Source: Paenibacillus aceti (GTDB taxonomy: Bacteria > Bacillota > Bacilli > Paenibacillales > Paenibacillaceae). From it: a stretch of DNA of 64,000 bases. The DNA is taken from contig NZ_KZ987724.1 in NCBI RefSeq assembly GCF_003614185.1, positions 5,508,135 to 5,572,134 on the forward strand. The letters are read 5' to 3'. Positions 10,301-18,806 of this stretch are shown in pieces (the first letter of the stretch is position 1; each line of letters starts with the position of its first letter). The notes below the pieces were generated by a model, which was not told the DNA's origin, ran no database searches, and was given only the letters and a program-made list of their open reading frames with translations. The position numbers were made by a program, and so were the translations under genes.

Positions 10301-12339
10301 ATAGCGGGTCTGATCTATCCTTTACTGACACCGGTCTGAAAAGCGGAACAGAGTATGATTACTCGATTTCAGCTAAGAATGAATCTGGGTTCGGTGATAT
10401 CGCTTATCTTAATGGGGTTTTGACGCTTCCGGGCAAGACGAAGATTACTGTCGATGAGATTGGTAAAGATGTGGTCAACTTTTCAATTGATACGGTTCGT
10501 GGTGCTGAGAAATATGTGGTGCTGGTGAACGGAGTGAAGGAAAAGGAATTGGCTCCTGAAACAAAGCAATTTGAAATCGATTCTCTTAATTCAGGCACTG
10601 AATACACATTTGAAGTCTACGCTGAAAACCGGAGCGGTACTGGCGTAGCCAACAGAGTAACAGTCCGCACTTTGCCTGACAAACCGGGCGAATTATTGAT
10701 TACAGACATTTCCGATACAACGGCGAAGCTTAGTTGGCAGCCAGTAATAGGAGCGGACAAATACAAAGTTACAGTAACGGATGACGTGTATTTTGAGACA
10801 TCTGGAACTGACATTTCGCTCAGCGACTTACGGGCTGGGGGAAAATATCAGTTGAAAGTGCAGGCTGGAAATGCATCGGGATATGGTGAGGCTGCTGCTA
10901 AGACATTATTAACATTGCCAGCCAGCCCCGATGTGCGGATAGACAATGTTCAAGCCACTCAGTTTACCTTGGCTTGGAACGAGGTCATTAGCGCAACGAA
11001 GTATGTAGTTCACAACGAGCAGGGTGAGATTATTGGAGAAACAAAAGAAACCAGTTACACTATCAAAAATCTGAAGCCTGGCTCCACTCATACTGTTTAC
11101 GTATCCGCCGTGAATGAGACTGGCGAAGGTAAAAAATCCAGCTTCACTCAACGCACTCTTCCGGGTGAATGGGGCATCGATCCGAATGATCCTCAATCCA
11201 GTCAACCAATCACTGTTGGAGACCGAGACGAGCATTCTGTAGTGATCGTTATCGATCCGGTTGAGGGAGCGGATCAGTACAAGATTGTTGACGACGCTGG
11301 TAACGTCGTAGGCATCATTACTGCCCCTGAGACAGCCAAGGAGATCGGAGGACTGGAGAGTGCCAAAGAATATGACAATTGGTCGATCATCCCGATTAAC
11401 GACGTCGGAGAAGGTCAAGCAACTCCTGTTCCGCCGTTTGTGACACTGCCGTCGTCAAACTTTGAGGTGTCTGTTGGCAATCCGACTACATCTTCGCTGA
11501 CAGTCACAGTAGATAGTCAGTTAACGGATGAAATCTTTGTCTATGCAGTGAATGGGAAGGAAGTACATCGTGGTAAAGAGAAGTCATACACCGCGAGCAA
11601 TTTGTCATCGGATAAGGGCTATACGTTTACTGTCTGGACAGAGAACAGCGCTGGAGATAAAACCAAACCTAAATCAGCGACTGGTAAGACGCTGCCAATA
11701 CCATCATCTGGTGGAAGCAGTTTGTTGCAACCGAAACCGCCTGTAGACGAGAAAGAAGCAACACATCCGAATACAGCTGAGTCTCAAACTCATACGGATC
11801 AGGCCGGGTTTGAGGACATTGAGCGCAGCTTTGCTAAGGAAGAAATTCTTGCGCTTTACGCCAAGGGTATCGTCAAAGGCGTGTCTGATTCCAAATTTGA
11901 ACCGGACCGCCAAGTGACTCGCGTGGAATTTGCTTCATTGCTCGTACGGGCTTTGGAGTTACAAGAAGCCTCTGATGCAGCACTTACCTTTGAGGACATT
12001 CAACGTACAGCCTGGTATGCACCGGAGCTTTCAGCAGCCGTATTAAACGGTGTGGCCAAAGGAATTAGTGTGAAGGAGTTCCGACCACTAGATCCAATCA
12101 CACGGGAGCAAGCGGCTAAGATGACCGCTAATGCGGTATATAAAGGCAATGTCCCTGTAGCTCAAGCCAACTATAAAGACAAAGACTCAATTGCTTGGTG
12201 GGCGAAACCGGAGGTGGCTGCTCTATCTACTGAGCGAGTTATCACCGGTTATCCAGATCAGACATTTAAGCCAAAGCGTGACATGACACGGGCTGAGTGT
12301 GCTGCTCTGATATATCGCGCGCTTAGACTATATCAATGA
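7381..12339 (+). CDS. Giant secreted FN3-repeat protein anchored by three SLH domains
   Basis: 1652 residues with a signal peptide (charged start, hydrophobic core, cleavage probably after RAFA at about 29). Residues to about 480 form an unrecognised beta-rich region; PKD-like modules follow (about 480-750); then about eight fibronectin type III modules, most ending in a TLP or SLP linker (about 755-1450). Three SLH domains close the protein (starting near 1477, 1536 and 1594), which in Paenibacillus bind pyruvylated secondary cell-wall polymer. AGGAGGTTAGATA precedes the ATG. Directly downstream of the pilus operon, it may be an adhesin acting in mating contact; that role is inferred. Confidence 0.88.
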   Translation: MFRKSLIFLISVALFTSTLLGQGPRAFADEKVQISIKADPKIDIALAAGSTNLELSNFEQDLKAKLAAKGVDANQLQVQALEMKSMTAEDTFDWQIYDHINYPEPYGNSLYRHIIVSNKDISFYGYTDKAHKDFMFMPDSSAEKKTFTFEVLEQKMDWHTLEGAGFLFNATINNGYVSGYVILFGQTEIKLFELNQVNVELLRNGTYNSLANAGRLVSTFPRLAVTSHQVKIEVTPTSINMWDNNQVLINNYTLTSKYGNGFGPFASYTSHGCSSVSSFTFKNIKMETKKPKQYREVLLQPIWREGSDRFIVNVDNHVISDLNSTTASGEILTRMINNAVDYVAIGSSTNQEQANAFITRNNGNGVFINGSSYSTAIDQLANYIFTKIRSNGSSQYMILDEDNHLEVNPSSFMKNTQTPEFPNGRWKIEHDSTYYENSTGQAQWSGRWQKDLPLKFDKPGRYEIWFGEDHPTPQYLYVHRRPVADFTLKVTKGTSNYTITVNNQSYDLDMESTPTKGIAQTEWKWRETTATTWTDGMIPGNLPLGKDYLVQLRVLDYQGAWSQPMVCYVSTGSTALKPIADFRVPDQVTKYKTLEIQDHSYDPAGRNITQRVWSIKREGTEIYSGSTMISNFLAYGAGEYTISLKVLNDANLWSDVFQRHITVTEDLSAPKISFSPSDATWTSDPVSVTIHYFDDSGLSNKYYKVTQSNQTPSSWDTAKDIENITLTNEGQWYIHAKAQDIAGKETTISAGPYQLQLSPDIPVLKLNSIGENWSEIGWSLPNHSLGDGYQYKVENITTGRSWLVNHPTDHIREEGLAAGSIYQYRIKAVNHVGESEWSEQFEVLTLPAPVDGLKVSFVPNNSGTVNVSFDDVESAVSYQLTIKEGSDIVYEEELNTAGTHQVTGLEGGKQYTVIVTAHNASGAGQSSVLGFLSLPAAPGEFQSVQIRETEVELSWTASPTAALYEVLRDAVSRYSGSDLSFTDTGLKSGTEYDYSISAKNESGFGDIAYLNGVLTLPGKTKITVDEIGKDVVNFSIDTVRGAEKYVVLVNGVKEKELAPETKQFEIDSLNSGTEYTFEVYAENRSGTGVANRVTVRTLPDKPGELLITDISDTTAKLSWQPVIGADKYKVTVTDDVYFETSGTDISLSDLRAGGKYQLKVQAGNASGYGEAAAKTLLTLPASPDVRIDNVQATQFTLAWNEVISATKYVVHNEQGEIIGETKETSYTIKNLKPGSTHTVYVSAVNETGEGKKSSFTQRTLPGEWGIDPNDPQSSQPITVGDRDEHSVVIVIDPVEGADQYKIVDDAGNVVGIITAPETAKEIGGLESAKEYDNWSIIPINDVGEGQATPVPPFVTLPSSNFEVSVGNPTTSSLTVTVDSQLTDEIFVYAVNGKEVHRGKEKSYTASNLSSDKGYTFTVWTENSAGDKTKPKSATGKTLPIPSSGGSSLLQPKPPVDEKEATHPNTAESQTHTDQAGFEDIERSFAKEEILALYAKGIVKGVSDSKFEPDRQVTRVEFASLLVRALELQEASDAALTFEDIQRTAWYAPELSAAVLNGVAKGISVKEFRPLDPITREQAAKMTANAVYKGNVPVAQANYKDKDSIAWWAKPEVAALSTERVITGYPDQTFKPKRDMTRAECAALIYRALRLYQ

Positions 12340-12419
12340 AACCCATTTATTTAGAAATAAAGTTCTAAACTTTTTTGAAATGGTAATAATATAATAGTAA
12401 CCGTGGGTAAATTGTTTCA

Positions 12420-12460
12420 GGAAAAGAGGAGATTTAACGCTCTCCTCTTTTCCTTTTTTT
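12420..12460 (+). terminator. Strong terminator after the SLH protein gene
   Basis: Perfect 13-base inverted repeat (12420-12432 with 12441-12453), 8-base loop, seven T. Confidence 0.93.
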
Positions 12461-12839
12461 GTAAAAATATACTTCTAGCCTCTATCATCCCTCTTTATTG
12501 CTACCTCTTCTTTACTTTTGTGCTTCATTAGAGCTAAATACTCCCAAGTCAGTAGAATTATATTGGTGTTCAGCCTTGGGTTGCCGGCCATAATATGTAT
12601 TCCTCCTAAATGAAATAATGTAGCCCCTTAAAGATACCAACTTTTTCGGCCAGAATTTTAATGCAACGGACTTCAAGCGAGGAAAAAAGCTCCAAATAAA
12701 AGAAAATCCTTCCCAATATGTTCGATTCTAGGTATTTTGAAGGAAAACTGTTGACCAATGTCGAATGATTAAAAAGATAGTCATCAAAAAGGCTAACAGC
12801 AAAAATGTATATGGAGGAGTATATGGAGGATTGAAAGCA

Positions 12840-13050
12840 GTGAAGAAAGATTGTTTTATTTTTGACGTCATTAATTCTTATGCTTTCCATGTTTATAGGA
12901 GCATCTGCTGCTGCAGGAAATGACATTAAAGTTATGATAAATAGAAAATAATGGGTTATTAAAGATGATGTGGCTCCACTTCATCGAGGTGATCCAGGCT
13001 TTAGCAGTAGGCTTAACTGCTTAATAATATTGTCGGGAAGAACTGAGAGG
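12840..13050 (+). pseudogene. Remnant of a secreted stalk-domain (copper amine oxidase N-terminal-like) protein
   Basis: A GTG after GGAGGA begins a frame that must shift by one base just after the third codon to read a good signal peptide (IVLFLTSLILMLSMFIGASA) and then NDIKVMINRK. A stop follows, and the same frame continues with VIKDDVAPLH, the start of a stalk domain. The rest is unreadable. The intact homologue type in this window is at 43,582. The 940 bases between 12,340 and 13,280 hold nothing else I can support. Confidence 0.5.
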
Positions 13051-13279
13051 AAGAGGGTTCCAATTATTTTACATTGTGATGTTCCCCCAAATACATACCA
13101 TGCTTGTTTTTTTTTTCAATCAGTTAGAAGGCGATTATGAATAATGGTTCAAGATTAGTGGTGATTTACCCCTAATAGAGTAAAATATGAACATCTGATA
13201 CGGATAAGAGATCCTCTGAATGGATTAACAGCAATTGATAGCAAATTTTCAATTAAATAAAAGGTGAGGAAAAATATTT

Positions 13280-13930
13280 ATGTATACTACTCAGGATATG
13301 CTTATAGAGGAAATAATACAAATTAGGACCGAAATAGAAAATGGGGTGAAGCCTTATAATCTAAAAGCCATAAGGCGTTGTGAAAAAATAGAGAGAGAGC
13401 TTAACTCCAAGGAATTCGATGCAAGATCTTTAATTAAAGAAAAATATAAGATACTAAAGATAAAGAAAATTATTGATTCAGCAGAAAAAAGGCAAAATAA
13501 TAAAATAATTACATTATCGATTTACTTAATCTTAGGCTTCGAATTGATGTTAATCTTTTATAAATTCGCTTCACCAGCTAATAATTTCTTGTATAATCTT
13601 TTTTTCTTTATGTCACTTGCAGTACTTGGTTATTTAGGGGCATTAACGCATCTATATACAAAAGTTTTTAGAGCTACAAATTCTTTTGAACTCCGTGCCT
13701 TACTTGCATTGATCTTCCCTATAATATTTTTGAATATTTGTAAGATTGAAAACGAGCAGATTACTGGAGTATATCTGGTGAATTTAATTATTTTTATTGG
13801 AGGTTATAATACGGAAGTAATATTTGGTGTTTTAAATAAACTAGTTGATATGGCAAAAAAAGCAGTCAATATTCCTGATAAAGATGCTGGAATTGGATTA
13901 AGGAGCCATTCCTGTAATGAATTAATTTGA
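13280..13930 (+). CDS. Hypothetical membrane protein, possibly cut by the adjacent IS
   Basis: 216 residues: a polar, helical N-terminal 75 residues, then about four hydrophobic segments (about 75-95, 103-125, 138-155, 162-182). AAAGGTGAGGAAAAA lies upstream of the ATG. The C terminus (IPDKDAGIGLRSHSCNELI) ends at the point where the IS110-type element begins, so the original end may be lost. AT-rich compared with the pilus genes. Family not recognised. Confidence 0.55.
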   Translation: MYTTQDMLIEEIIQIRTEIENGVKPYNLKAIRRCEKIERELNSKEFDARSLIKEKYKILKIKKIIDSAEKRQNNKIITLSIYLILGFELMLIFYKFASPANNFLYNLFFFMSLAVLGYLGALTHLYTKVFRATNSFELRALLALIFPIIFLNICKIENEQITGVYLVNLIIFIGGYNTEVIFGVLNKLVDMAKKAVNIPDKDAGIGLRSHSCNELI

Positions 13931-13944
13931 GGTTTGAATAAAAA

Positions 13945-14011
13945 GAGCGTCTCCTGTATGCTGGGTTCCGAATGGTCGACATTCATTCCCTAAGTTAGAA
14001 GGAGGACGCTC
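13945..14011 (+). promoter_or_regulatory. Inverted repeat covering the transposase ribosome-binding site
   Basis: GAGCGTCTCCT (13945-13955) is complementary, apart from one bulged base, to the segment 14000-14011 that contains AGGAGG just before the transposase ATG. In RNA read in from outside, this stem would hide the ribosome-binding site, a common way to limit transposase synthesis after read-through. Confidence 0.6.
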
Positions 14012-14014
14012 AAT

Positions 14015-15310
14015 ATGAAGTATAAACAATCTAAGAAACAGAATCAACGTATTGAACAAATTACCGAAAATACACTGGTTATCGGTGCAGACATCGCCAA
14101 AGAAACCCATGTAGCACGCGGGATCGATTTTCGTGGGATCGAATTGGGAAAAGATTGTGTATTTAAAAACGACCGTTCAGGTTTGTTAAAACTAGTATCG
14201 TGGATGAAGGAACTTCAACGGCAACATGCCAAGACTGACGTCATCTTCGGCATCGAACCAACCGGACACTACTGGTTTACCCTGGCTGAGTTTCTACAGC
14301 ATGAGGGCATTAAACTAGTTATCGTAAACCCTCATCATGTTAGCAAGAGTAAAGAACTTGAAGACAATTCACCAACGAAAAACGACTACAAGGATGCCAA
14401 GGTTATTGCAGATCTCGTTCGTAACGGCCATTATTCGGAGCCCCGGCTTCCAAAGAGCGTTTATGCGGATTTACGCATCCTCATGAATCATCGAGAAAAG
14501 GTTATGTTAAACCTGGGTCAAGTCCAAAGACGGATTCAAAATTGGCTCGACCGGTTCTTTCCTGAATATCAAAACGTGTTTGCTGACTGGGAAGGAAAAG
14601 CCTCTCTCATCACGCTTGCAGAATTTCCTACCCCGCAAGAAATTGTAACACTTGGAGCTTTCACAGTTTTGAAACGGTGGAAACAAGAGGTTAAACGGGC
14701 GGTTGGCATGAAGCGAGCAGAGAAACTGGTTCAAGCAGCTCAGGACTCTATCGGCCTCACAGAGGGTTTAATGGCAGCCAAGATTGAATTGAAGAACTTG
14801 CTGGAGCAGCATACTTTGTTTACTCGGCAGATAGACGACATCATGAGACAGGTGGTAGAACTGCTTGAACAGATCCCTGGTTCGGAAGAAATGCTAACGG
14901 TTCCTGGGGTTGGAGTCGTAACATTGGCTGGATTTCTGGCCGAGGTAGGCGATCTCAAAGGATATAATCATAGTCAGCAGATTATACGGCTTGCGGGCTT
15001 TAATCTAAGGGAGAACAGTTCTGGGAAGAAGAAAGGGAAGTCCACGATTACCAAACGGGGACGGTCTCGACTTCGAGCTTTACTGTTCCGTGCGATGATG
15101 CCCATGGTGGCAAAAAATACAGAATTTAAAGCGCTGCATCACTATTACACGAAACGAGCCCAGAACCCGCTAAAGAAGAAACAATCTATTGTAGCCTTAT
15201 GTGGAAAACTCATTCGAGTATTGCATACGTTGGGAACAAAACAGATACGCTACAATGCAAATGACGTATTGGGACCGGTACGCCAGTCTCAGCTACAGAT
15301 GGTTGCTTAA
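14015..15310 (+). CDS. IS110-family DEDD transposase
   Basis: 431 residues. The N-terminal DEDD domain shows GADIAKETH, GIEPTGHYW and KNDYKDAKVIADL, supplying the acidic residues. The C-terminal Transposase_20 domain shows VPGVGVVTLAGFLAEVGD and NHSQQIIRLAGF, which holds the expected catalytic serine, then GRSRLRALLFRA. Length matches the family and the frame is intact, so the element may be active. AGAAGGAGG precedes the ATG inside a hairpin. Confidence 0.93.
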   Translation: MKYKQSKKQNQRIEQITENTLVIGADIAKETHVARGIDFRGIELGKDCVFKNDRSGLLKLVSWMKELQRQHAKTDVIFGIEPTGHYWFTLAEFLQHEGIKLVIVNPHHVSKSKELEDNSPTKNDYKDAKVIADLVRNGHYSEPRLPKSVYADLRILMNHREKVMLNLGQVQRRIQNWLDRFFPEYQNVFADWEGKASLITLAEFPTPQEIVTLGAFTVLKRWKQEVKRAVGMKRAEKLVQAAQDSIGLTEGLMAAKIELKNLLEQHTLFTRQIDDIMRQVVELLEQIPGSEEMLTVPGVGVVTLAGFLAEVGDLKGYNHSQQIIRLAGFNLRENSSGKKKGKSTITKRGRSRLRALLFRAMMPMVAKNTEFKALHHYYTKRAQNPLKKKQSIVALCGKLIRVLHTLGTKQIRYNANDVLGPVRQSQLQMVA

Positions 15311-15660
15311 TTCAAACATTAACGATTCATCTTGCTTCACAGTGCTTAGACTTCAAACGCGACAAACAGAAGCACGGAGTAGCCGCAGATTTTTCATCAT
15401 AAGGGCAACGACCCAGTAAAGGAGCAAGAAGCGGCATCCACCCCTTGAGAGGTAGAACGAAGGAATGTGAGGGCATAGACCCAGTGTGACATGGGAGGGT
15501 AAACCGTCGAGGGAATTGTGGATATCCAAGGTGCGATCATAGGTACCATCCACAGATTGGAAAATGTGTTCCAGGCTTTATTCCCGTCACCGGTTCCTCG
15601 AGAAAAATATGTCATAACAGCATGATATCCCCATCTCTTGAGAACATCGTGTTTGAGATT
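15311..15660 (+). ncRNA. Candidate bridge/seek RNA region of the IS110-type element
   Basis: A 350-base non-coding flank with no credible gene lies directly after the transposase stop. In IS1111-type elements this is where the guide RNA that selects donor and target sites is encoded. The call rests on position; I did not derive guide loops. Confidence 0.3.
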
Positions 15661-15710
15661 CTAAGAAAACGTGAGCAAATGAAAGAAAACATTAATTTAT
15701 AGTGGGAGTA

Positions 15711-15929
15711 ATGAACATGAGAAGAATCTTTAAGAACTTAGTTGAAGACGAAGAGTTTTTAACCGCTGCGATACATCAAGTCAGGGTTTTTGTTGTGGAA
15801 AACCATGAAGGACGTAAACGGGTAGTGGATTATGGTGGGCCAATTCGGAAATACACGCCAGAGTTTGTCAAGGTATCGGATACATATTACAACAGAGCTA
15901 TTCATGAGTTTAAAGTACAAAAAGAATAA
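15711..15929 (+). CDS. Small hypothetical protein
   Basis: 72 residues, soluble, basic N terminus (MNMRRIFKNLVEDEEFLTAAIHQVRVF) with a mixed alpha/beta pattern. AGTGGGAGT precedes the start; ATG at 15711 or 15717 are both possible. It lies between the IS110-type element and a membrane protein gene. Family not recognised. Confidence 0.55.
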   Translation: MNMRRIFKNLVEDEEFLTAAIHQVRVFVVENHEGRKRVVDYGGPIRKYTPEFVKVSDTYYNRAIHEFKVQKE

Positions 15930-16070
15930 AGTATTTTGAGCGAGTTTATTGGGGGAGAACCAGATTTAATAGTCAGACAAAGAGCATACCTTTTAAATTA
16001 GAACTTAAATGGATAGAGATTACATTTTAAAACGAAATTCATAGATGATAGATTTCCTTGATCATAGAGT

Positions 16071-16721
16071 ATGATTAAAGTGTGGGGTCAAGTTTGGGAT
16101 GTTGGAAAATATATAGGTTTGATTGCTTCAACACTGTTATTTTTAATATTGCTTATTCTTCTTATTTGGTCTGCTTTCTGGGATAAATTTAATGATTTTG
16201 GCTATCTTCTGAAAGGTATGGTGTTTTGGGGATTTGTTACCGTTGCCTTTTACTACTCTATTTTTCCTCAATGGCAGCCAGACGTTCCAGCCACCCGCTC
16301 TACCAGTAACACGTTTAGTACAGGAGGAATATTACTCGGAAATTCCATCACCAAACCAGCCGATGATAAAGTCCAGGTCAAAGACACTAATGGCCAAACG
16401 GGCTTTGGCAACGTAGGAGCAAGCGGATTGGATAGTCCCGGTCAGGATAGTGTAGCAGATAAGGATGATCTACAGTCTCTTTCGTACAGCATTTCATCTA
16501 TTAATGCTCATTATTTCTTTCCGAACAGCGGTGGCAATGGTTATTTAGCGATAGCTCCTGGCGATCGGGTTGAAACATCCATCGGTGAGCAAACACTCTA
16601 CTTAAGCATTTATACGCTGCAATCTTCGGCATTTCTATTATGCAATACACATTTTCTTGTTAATTACTATTCGTCATTAGAAAATTTGTATACATCATCG
16701 TTCAACAAACCACAATCATAA
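16071..16721 (+). CDS. Hypothetical membrane protein, probably truncated at the island boundary
   Basis: 216 residues: two hydrophobic segments (about 13-38 and 47-66), a Thr/Ser/Asp-rich low-complexity linker (PATRSTSNTFSTGG onward), then a domain with INAHYFFPNSGGNGYLAIAPGDRVE. The last about 35 residues (from LYLSIYTLQSS) are in much more AT-rich DNA, as if the true end was replaced when the island inserted near 16,620. No good ribosome site is seen before the ATG. Family not recognised. Confidence 0.45.
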   Translation: MIKVWGQVWDVGKYIGLIASTLLFLILLILLIWSAFWDKFNDFGYLLKGMVFWGFVTVAFYYSIFPQWQPDVPATRSTSNTFSTGGILLGNSITKPADDKVQVKDTNGQTGFGNVGASGLDSPGQDSVADKDDLQSLSYSISSINAHYFFPNSGGNGYLAIAPGDRVETSIGEQTLYLSIYTLQSSAFLLCNTHFLVNYYSSLENLYTSSFNKPQS

Positions 16722-16776
16722 TATCGATTGTTCAAAGAAAATATTAAAAAATATAGTTATTAGTGGAGGATTTGAG

Positions 16777-16812
16777 ATGATGGAGAGGGAAATTAAGAAG
16801 AATGAAGAATAA
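16777..16812 (+). other. Short upstream ORF overlapping the MFS gene start
   Basis: GTGGAGGATTTGAG precedes ATGATGG, opening an 11-codon frame (MMEREIKKNEE) that ends inside the start region of the MFS exporter. The better ribosome site belongs to this small frame, so it could couple or attenuate exporter translation, as leader peptides do for some drug-efflux genes. There is no experimental support. Confidence 0.35.
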
Positions 16813-18016
16813 TATGAAATCATCATTATGGATCAATCATAACTTTATGTTTATATGGTTTGGGAATATACTATATAATTTTGGGTTTCAAATTTATATT
16901 ATTTCCCTTCCTTTATTTATAAATCATTCCACTGGCTCTGCTTTAGCAATGAGTACAATAAGAGCAATTGATATTTTACCAAGTATTCTGGCTGGTATTT
17001 TCGGTGGGGTGATAATAGACCGAGTTAATCGAAAAAAAATGATGATATTAACTACATTAATACAATTTTTAGTTTTATTAAGTATCATAGCTCTTGTGTT
17101 TATGAATGAAGTAGAGGTTTGGCAGCTATACATATTAGTCTTTTTTCTATCTCTTGGTGGATATACCTTTTGGAGTTCACATACATCTGCGCTACCTCAA
17201 ATTTTAACCAAAGAACAACTGATGGATGCAAACTCTATAATATCGTTAACCAGTACATTAATTACTATGATTGCACCGGGTTTTGCGGGTTTTATCATTG
17301 CTTCATACTCATATATAACAAGCTTATCTATTTTTTTATTCTGTTTATTAGGCGTATTAGTATTCACACTCTTTGTAAAGATACCCGATCAAAGAGTTAA
17401 CTCACATAAAGAAAGGAATTCATTTTGGAATGATTTAAAGGAAGGCTTTTATGTACTTTATAGCGAAAAATATATAATGACCCCGACAATAGCAATTTTA
17501 ATCAAAAATTTTGCTAATAGTTTGATCATAGGAATTATACTTTTTTATGCAGCAAATGGTTTAGGAGCCAATGAGAAGCAGATTGGTCTTATTTTTAGTA
17601 TTGCAGCACTTGGTGGGTTGATTAGTTCCTTAGTCACTCCTAGATTGCGAAAATTCCTCCCAAGGGGGAAAATATTTCTTCACTCTATATTAATTGATGT
17701 AATTGGAATGATTGGCGTAACTCTCTCAAGTAATTGGTGGATGATGGCAATTTCATTTTTTATTCGTTCCTCTGGAGTTACTATGTCAAATATCGTATAC
17801 TCAACTATTAGACAGGAGGTCACACCTAATCATTTGCTAGGCCGTGTAGCTGGAACTTCATCAATGTTAATGAAATTAACCATGCCGTTGGGGTTGTTGG
17901 TTTCGGGAATATGGGCAGAATTTCTACCCATTAAGTATTTATTTGTTATTGCTACTGTTGTTATTGCTACTTTATATTTAGCTTTAAGAAAGCATTCTTT
18001 TGTAAAAGTTAATTAA
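16802..18016 (+). CDS. MFS efflux transporter
   Basis: 404 residues, about 12 membrane segments, MFS_3-type (macrolide-efflux-like) exporter. The loop GGVIIDRVNRKKMM after the second membrane segment matches the MFS loop 2-3 motif (GxxxDRxxRxxx). ATG at 16802 has a weak GAGAGGGA upstream; ATG at 16814, just after the small upstream frame stops, is an alternative. First intact gene of the AT-rich island, directly ahead of thyX. I infer export of the island's product or efflux of an antifolate; the substrate cannot be read from sequence. Confidence 0.82.
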   Translation: MKNNMKSSLWINHNFMFIWFGNILYNFGFQIYIISLPLFINHSTGSALAMSTIRAIDILPSILAGIFGGVIIDRVNRKKMMILTTLIQFLVLLSIIALVFMNEVEVWQLYILVFFLSLGGYTFWSSHTSALPQILTKEQLMDANSIISLTSTLITMIAPGFAGFIIASYSYITSLSIFLFCLLGVLVFTLFVKIPDQRVNSHKERNSFWNDLKEGFYVLYSEKYIMTPTIAILIKNFANSLIIGIILFYAANGLGANEKQIGLIFSIAALGGLISSLVTPRLRKFLPRGKIFLHSILIDVIGMIGVTLSSNWWMMAISFFIRSSGVTMSNIVYSTIRQEVTPNHLLGRVAGTSSMLMKLTMPLGLLVSGIWAEFLPIKYLFVIATVVIATLYLALRKHSFVKVN

Positions 18017-18077
18017 CATCAGTGTACATTGTATATCTAGATAAGTAATTTTAAATTAAGTGAGGTTGGCAAATAGC

Positions 18078-18785
18078 ATGAATATTATAAATGTATTAGA
18101 TAACGGTTATGTTCGTCTAGTAGACCACATGGGTTCAGATTTAAGTATTGTTAATGCAGCAAGAGTCTCTTATGCTAAAGAATCTAAAGAGTTTAGTGAT
18201 AGAGATGCACGATTAATACAATTTCTTGCTAGAGAGGGACATACGTCACCCTTTAGACACGCTGTTCTGCAATTTGAAATATATGCACCCCTGATGGTTG
18301 CAAGACAATGGTGGAAATACATTATTGGATCTGCTCATTACGAAGGAACAGGGGATAGTCTTGAAGCTTGGAACGAATCGAGTAGGAGATATGTTACAGA
18401 AGACCCTACATTTTATATACCTTCATCTACTGAATGGAGGAGTAAACCCAAAAATAGTAAACAAGGTAGTGGAGATATCATTTCATGGGAACTTGGAGAG
18501 GTATACACCAAGAAGTTAATGGAATACATTGAAATAGGCATGAAGAATTATGAAGCAGCACTGGAATCAGGAATATGTGCTGAACAAGCGCGATTGTTTT
18601 TGCCGTCATATGGTATGTATGTTCGTTGGTATTGGACTGCATCACTTCAATCCGTTAGTCATTTTCTCAATCAACGTCTTGCTCATGATGCCCAGCTAGA
18701 AATCCAAGAATACGCAAAAGTTATAATGAGTTTATGTCGTGAGTATTATCCAAATGCCCTTGAAGAGTTAATTTCAACAAAGTAA
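18078..18785 (+). CDS. thyX: Flavin-dependent thymidylate synthase (ThyX)
   Basis: Makes dTMP from dUMP using methylene-tetrahydrofolate and FAD/NADPH, releasing tetrahydrofolate rather than dihydrofolate. The 235 residues show EGHTSPFRH (53-61), RQWWKY (76-81) and WNESSRRY (98-105), plus a C-terminal RLAHDAQLEIQEYA helix. The classic RHRxxSxNxxSxR signature is split by an insertion of about ten residues and its second arginine position is altered, a divergence I associate with phage-type ThyX. GAGGTTGG supports the ATG at 18078. It starts the pteridine gene set although three mobile remnants now separate it from folB. Confidence 0.9.
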   Translation: MNIINVLDNGYVRLVDHMGSDLSIVNAARVSYAKESKEFSDRDARLIQFLAREGHTSPFRHAVLQFEIYAPLMVARQWWKYIIGSAHYEGTGDSLEAWNESSRRYVTEDPTFYIPSSTEWRSKPKNSKQGSGDIISWELGEVYTKKLMEYIEIGMKNYEAALESGICAEQARLFLPSYGMYVRWYWTASLQSVSHFLNQRLAHDAQLEIQEYAKVIMSLCREYYPNALEELISTK

Positions 18786-18806
18786 TTAATTCAAACAATA
18801 TATAAA

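Larger units (their letters stand above)
13928..15660 (+). mobile_element. IS110-family element (IS1111-like layout), ends approximate
   Basis: One DEDD transposase gene with a short 5' flank (about 85 bases) and a long 3' non-coding flank (about 340 bases). A long 3' flank is the layout of the IS1111 subgroup, in which the guide RNA lies downstream of the transposase. I could not fix the ends: these elements lack clear terminal repeats and need the empty site for definition. The left edge is placed where the upstream gene stops. Confidence 0.55.

Noticed and set aside
12606-12926. Minus-strand 106-codon frame
   Set aside because: No ribosome site or family match; the plus strand holds a recognisable stalk-protein remnant there.
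15353-15615. Minus-strand frames after the IS110 transposase
   Set aside because: Overlapping low-quality frames in a region expected to be non-coding in this element type.
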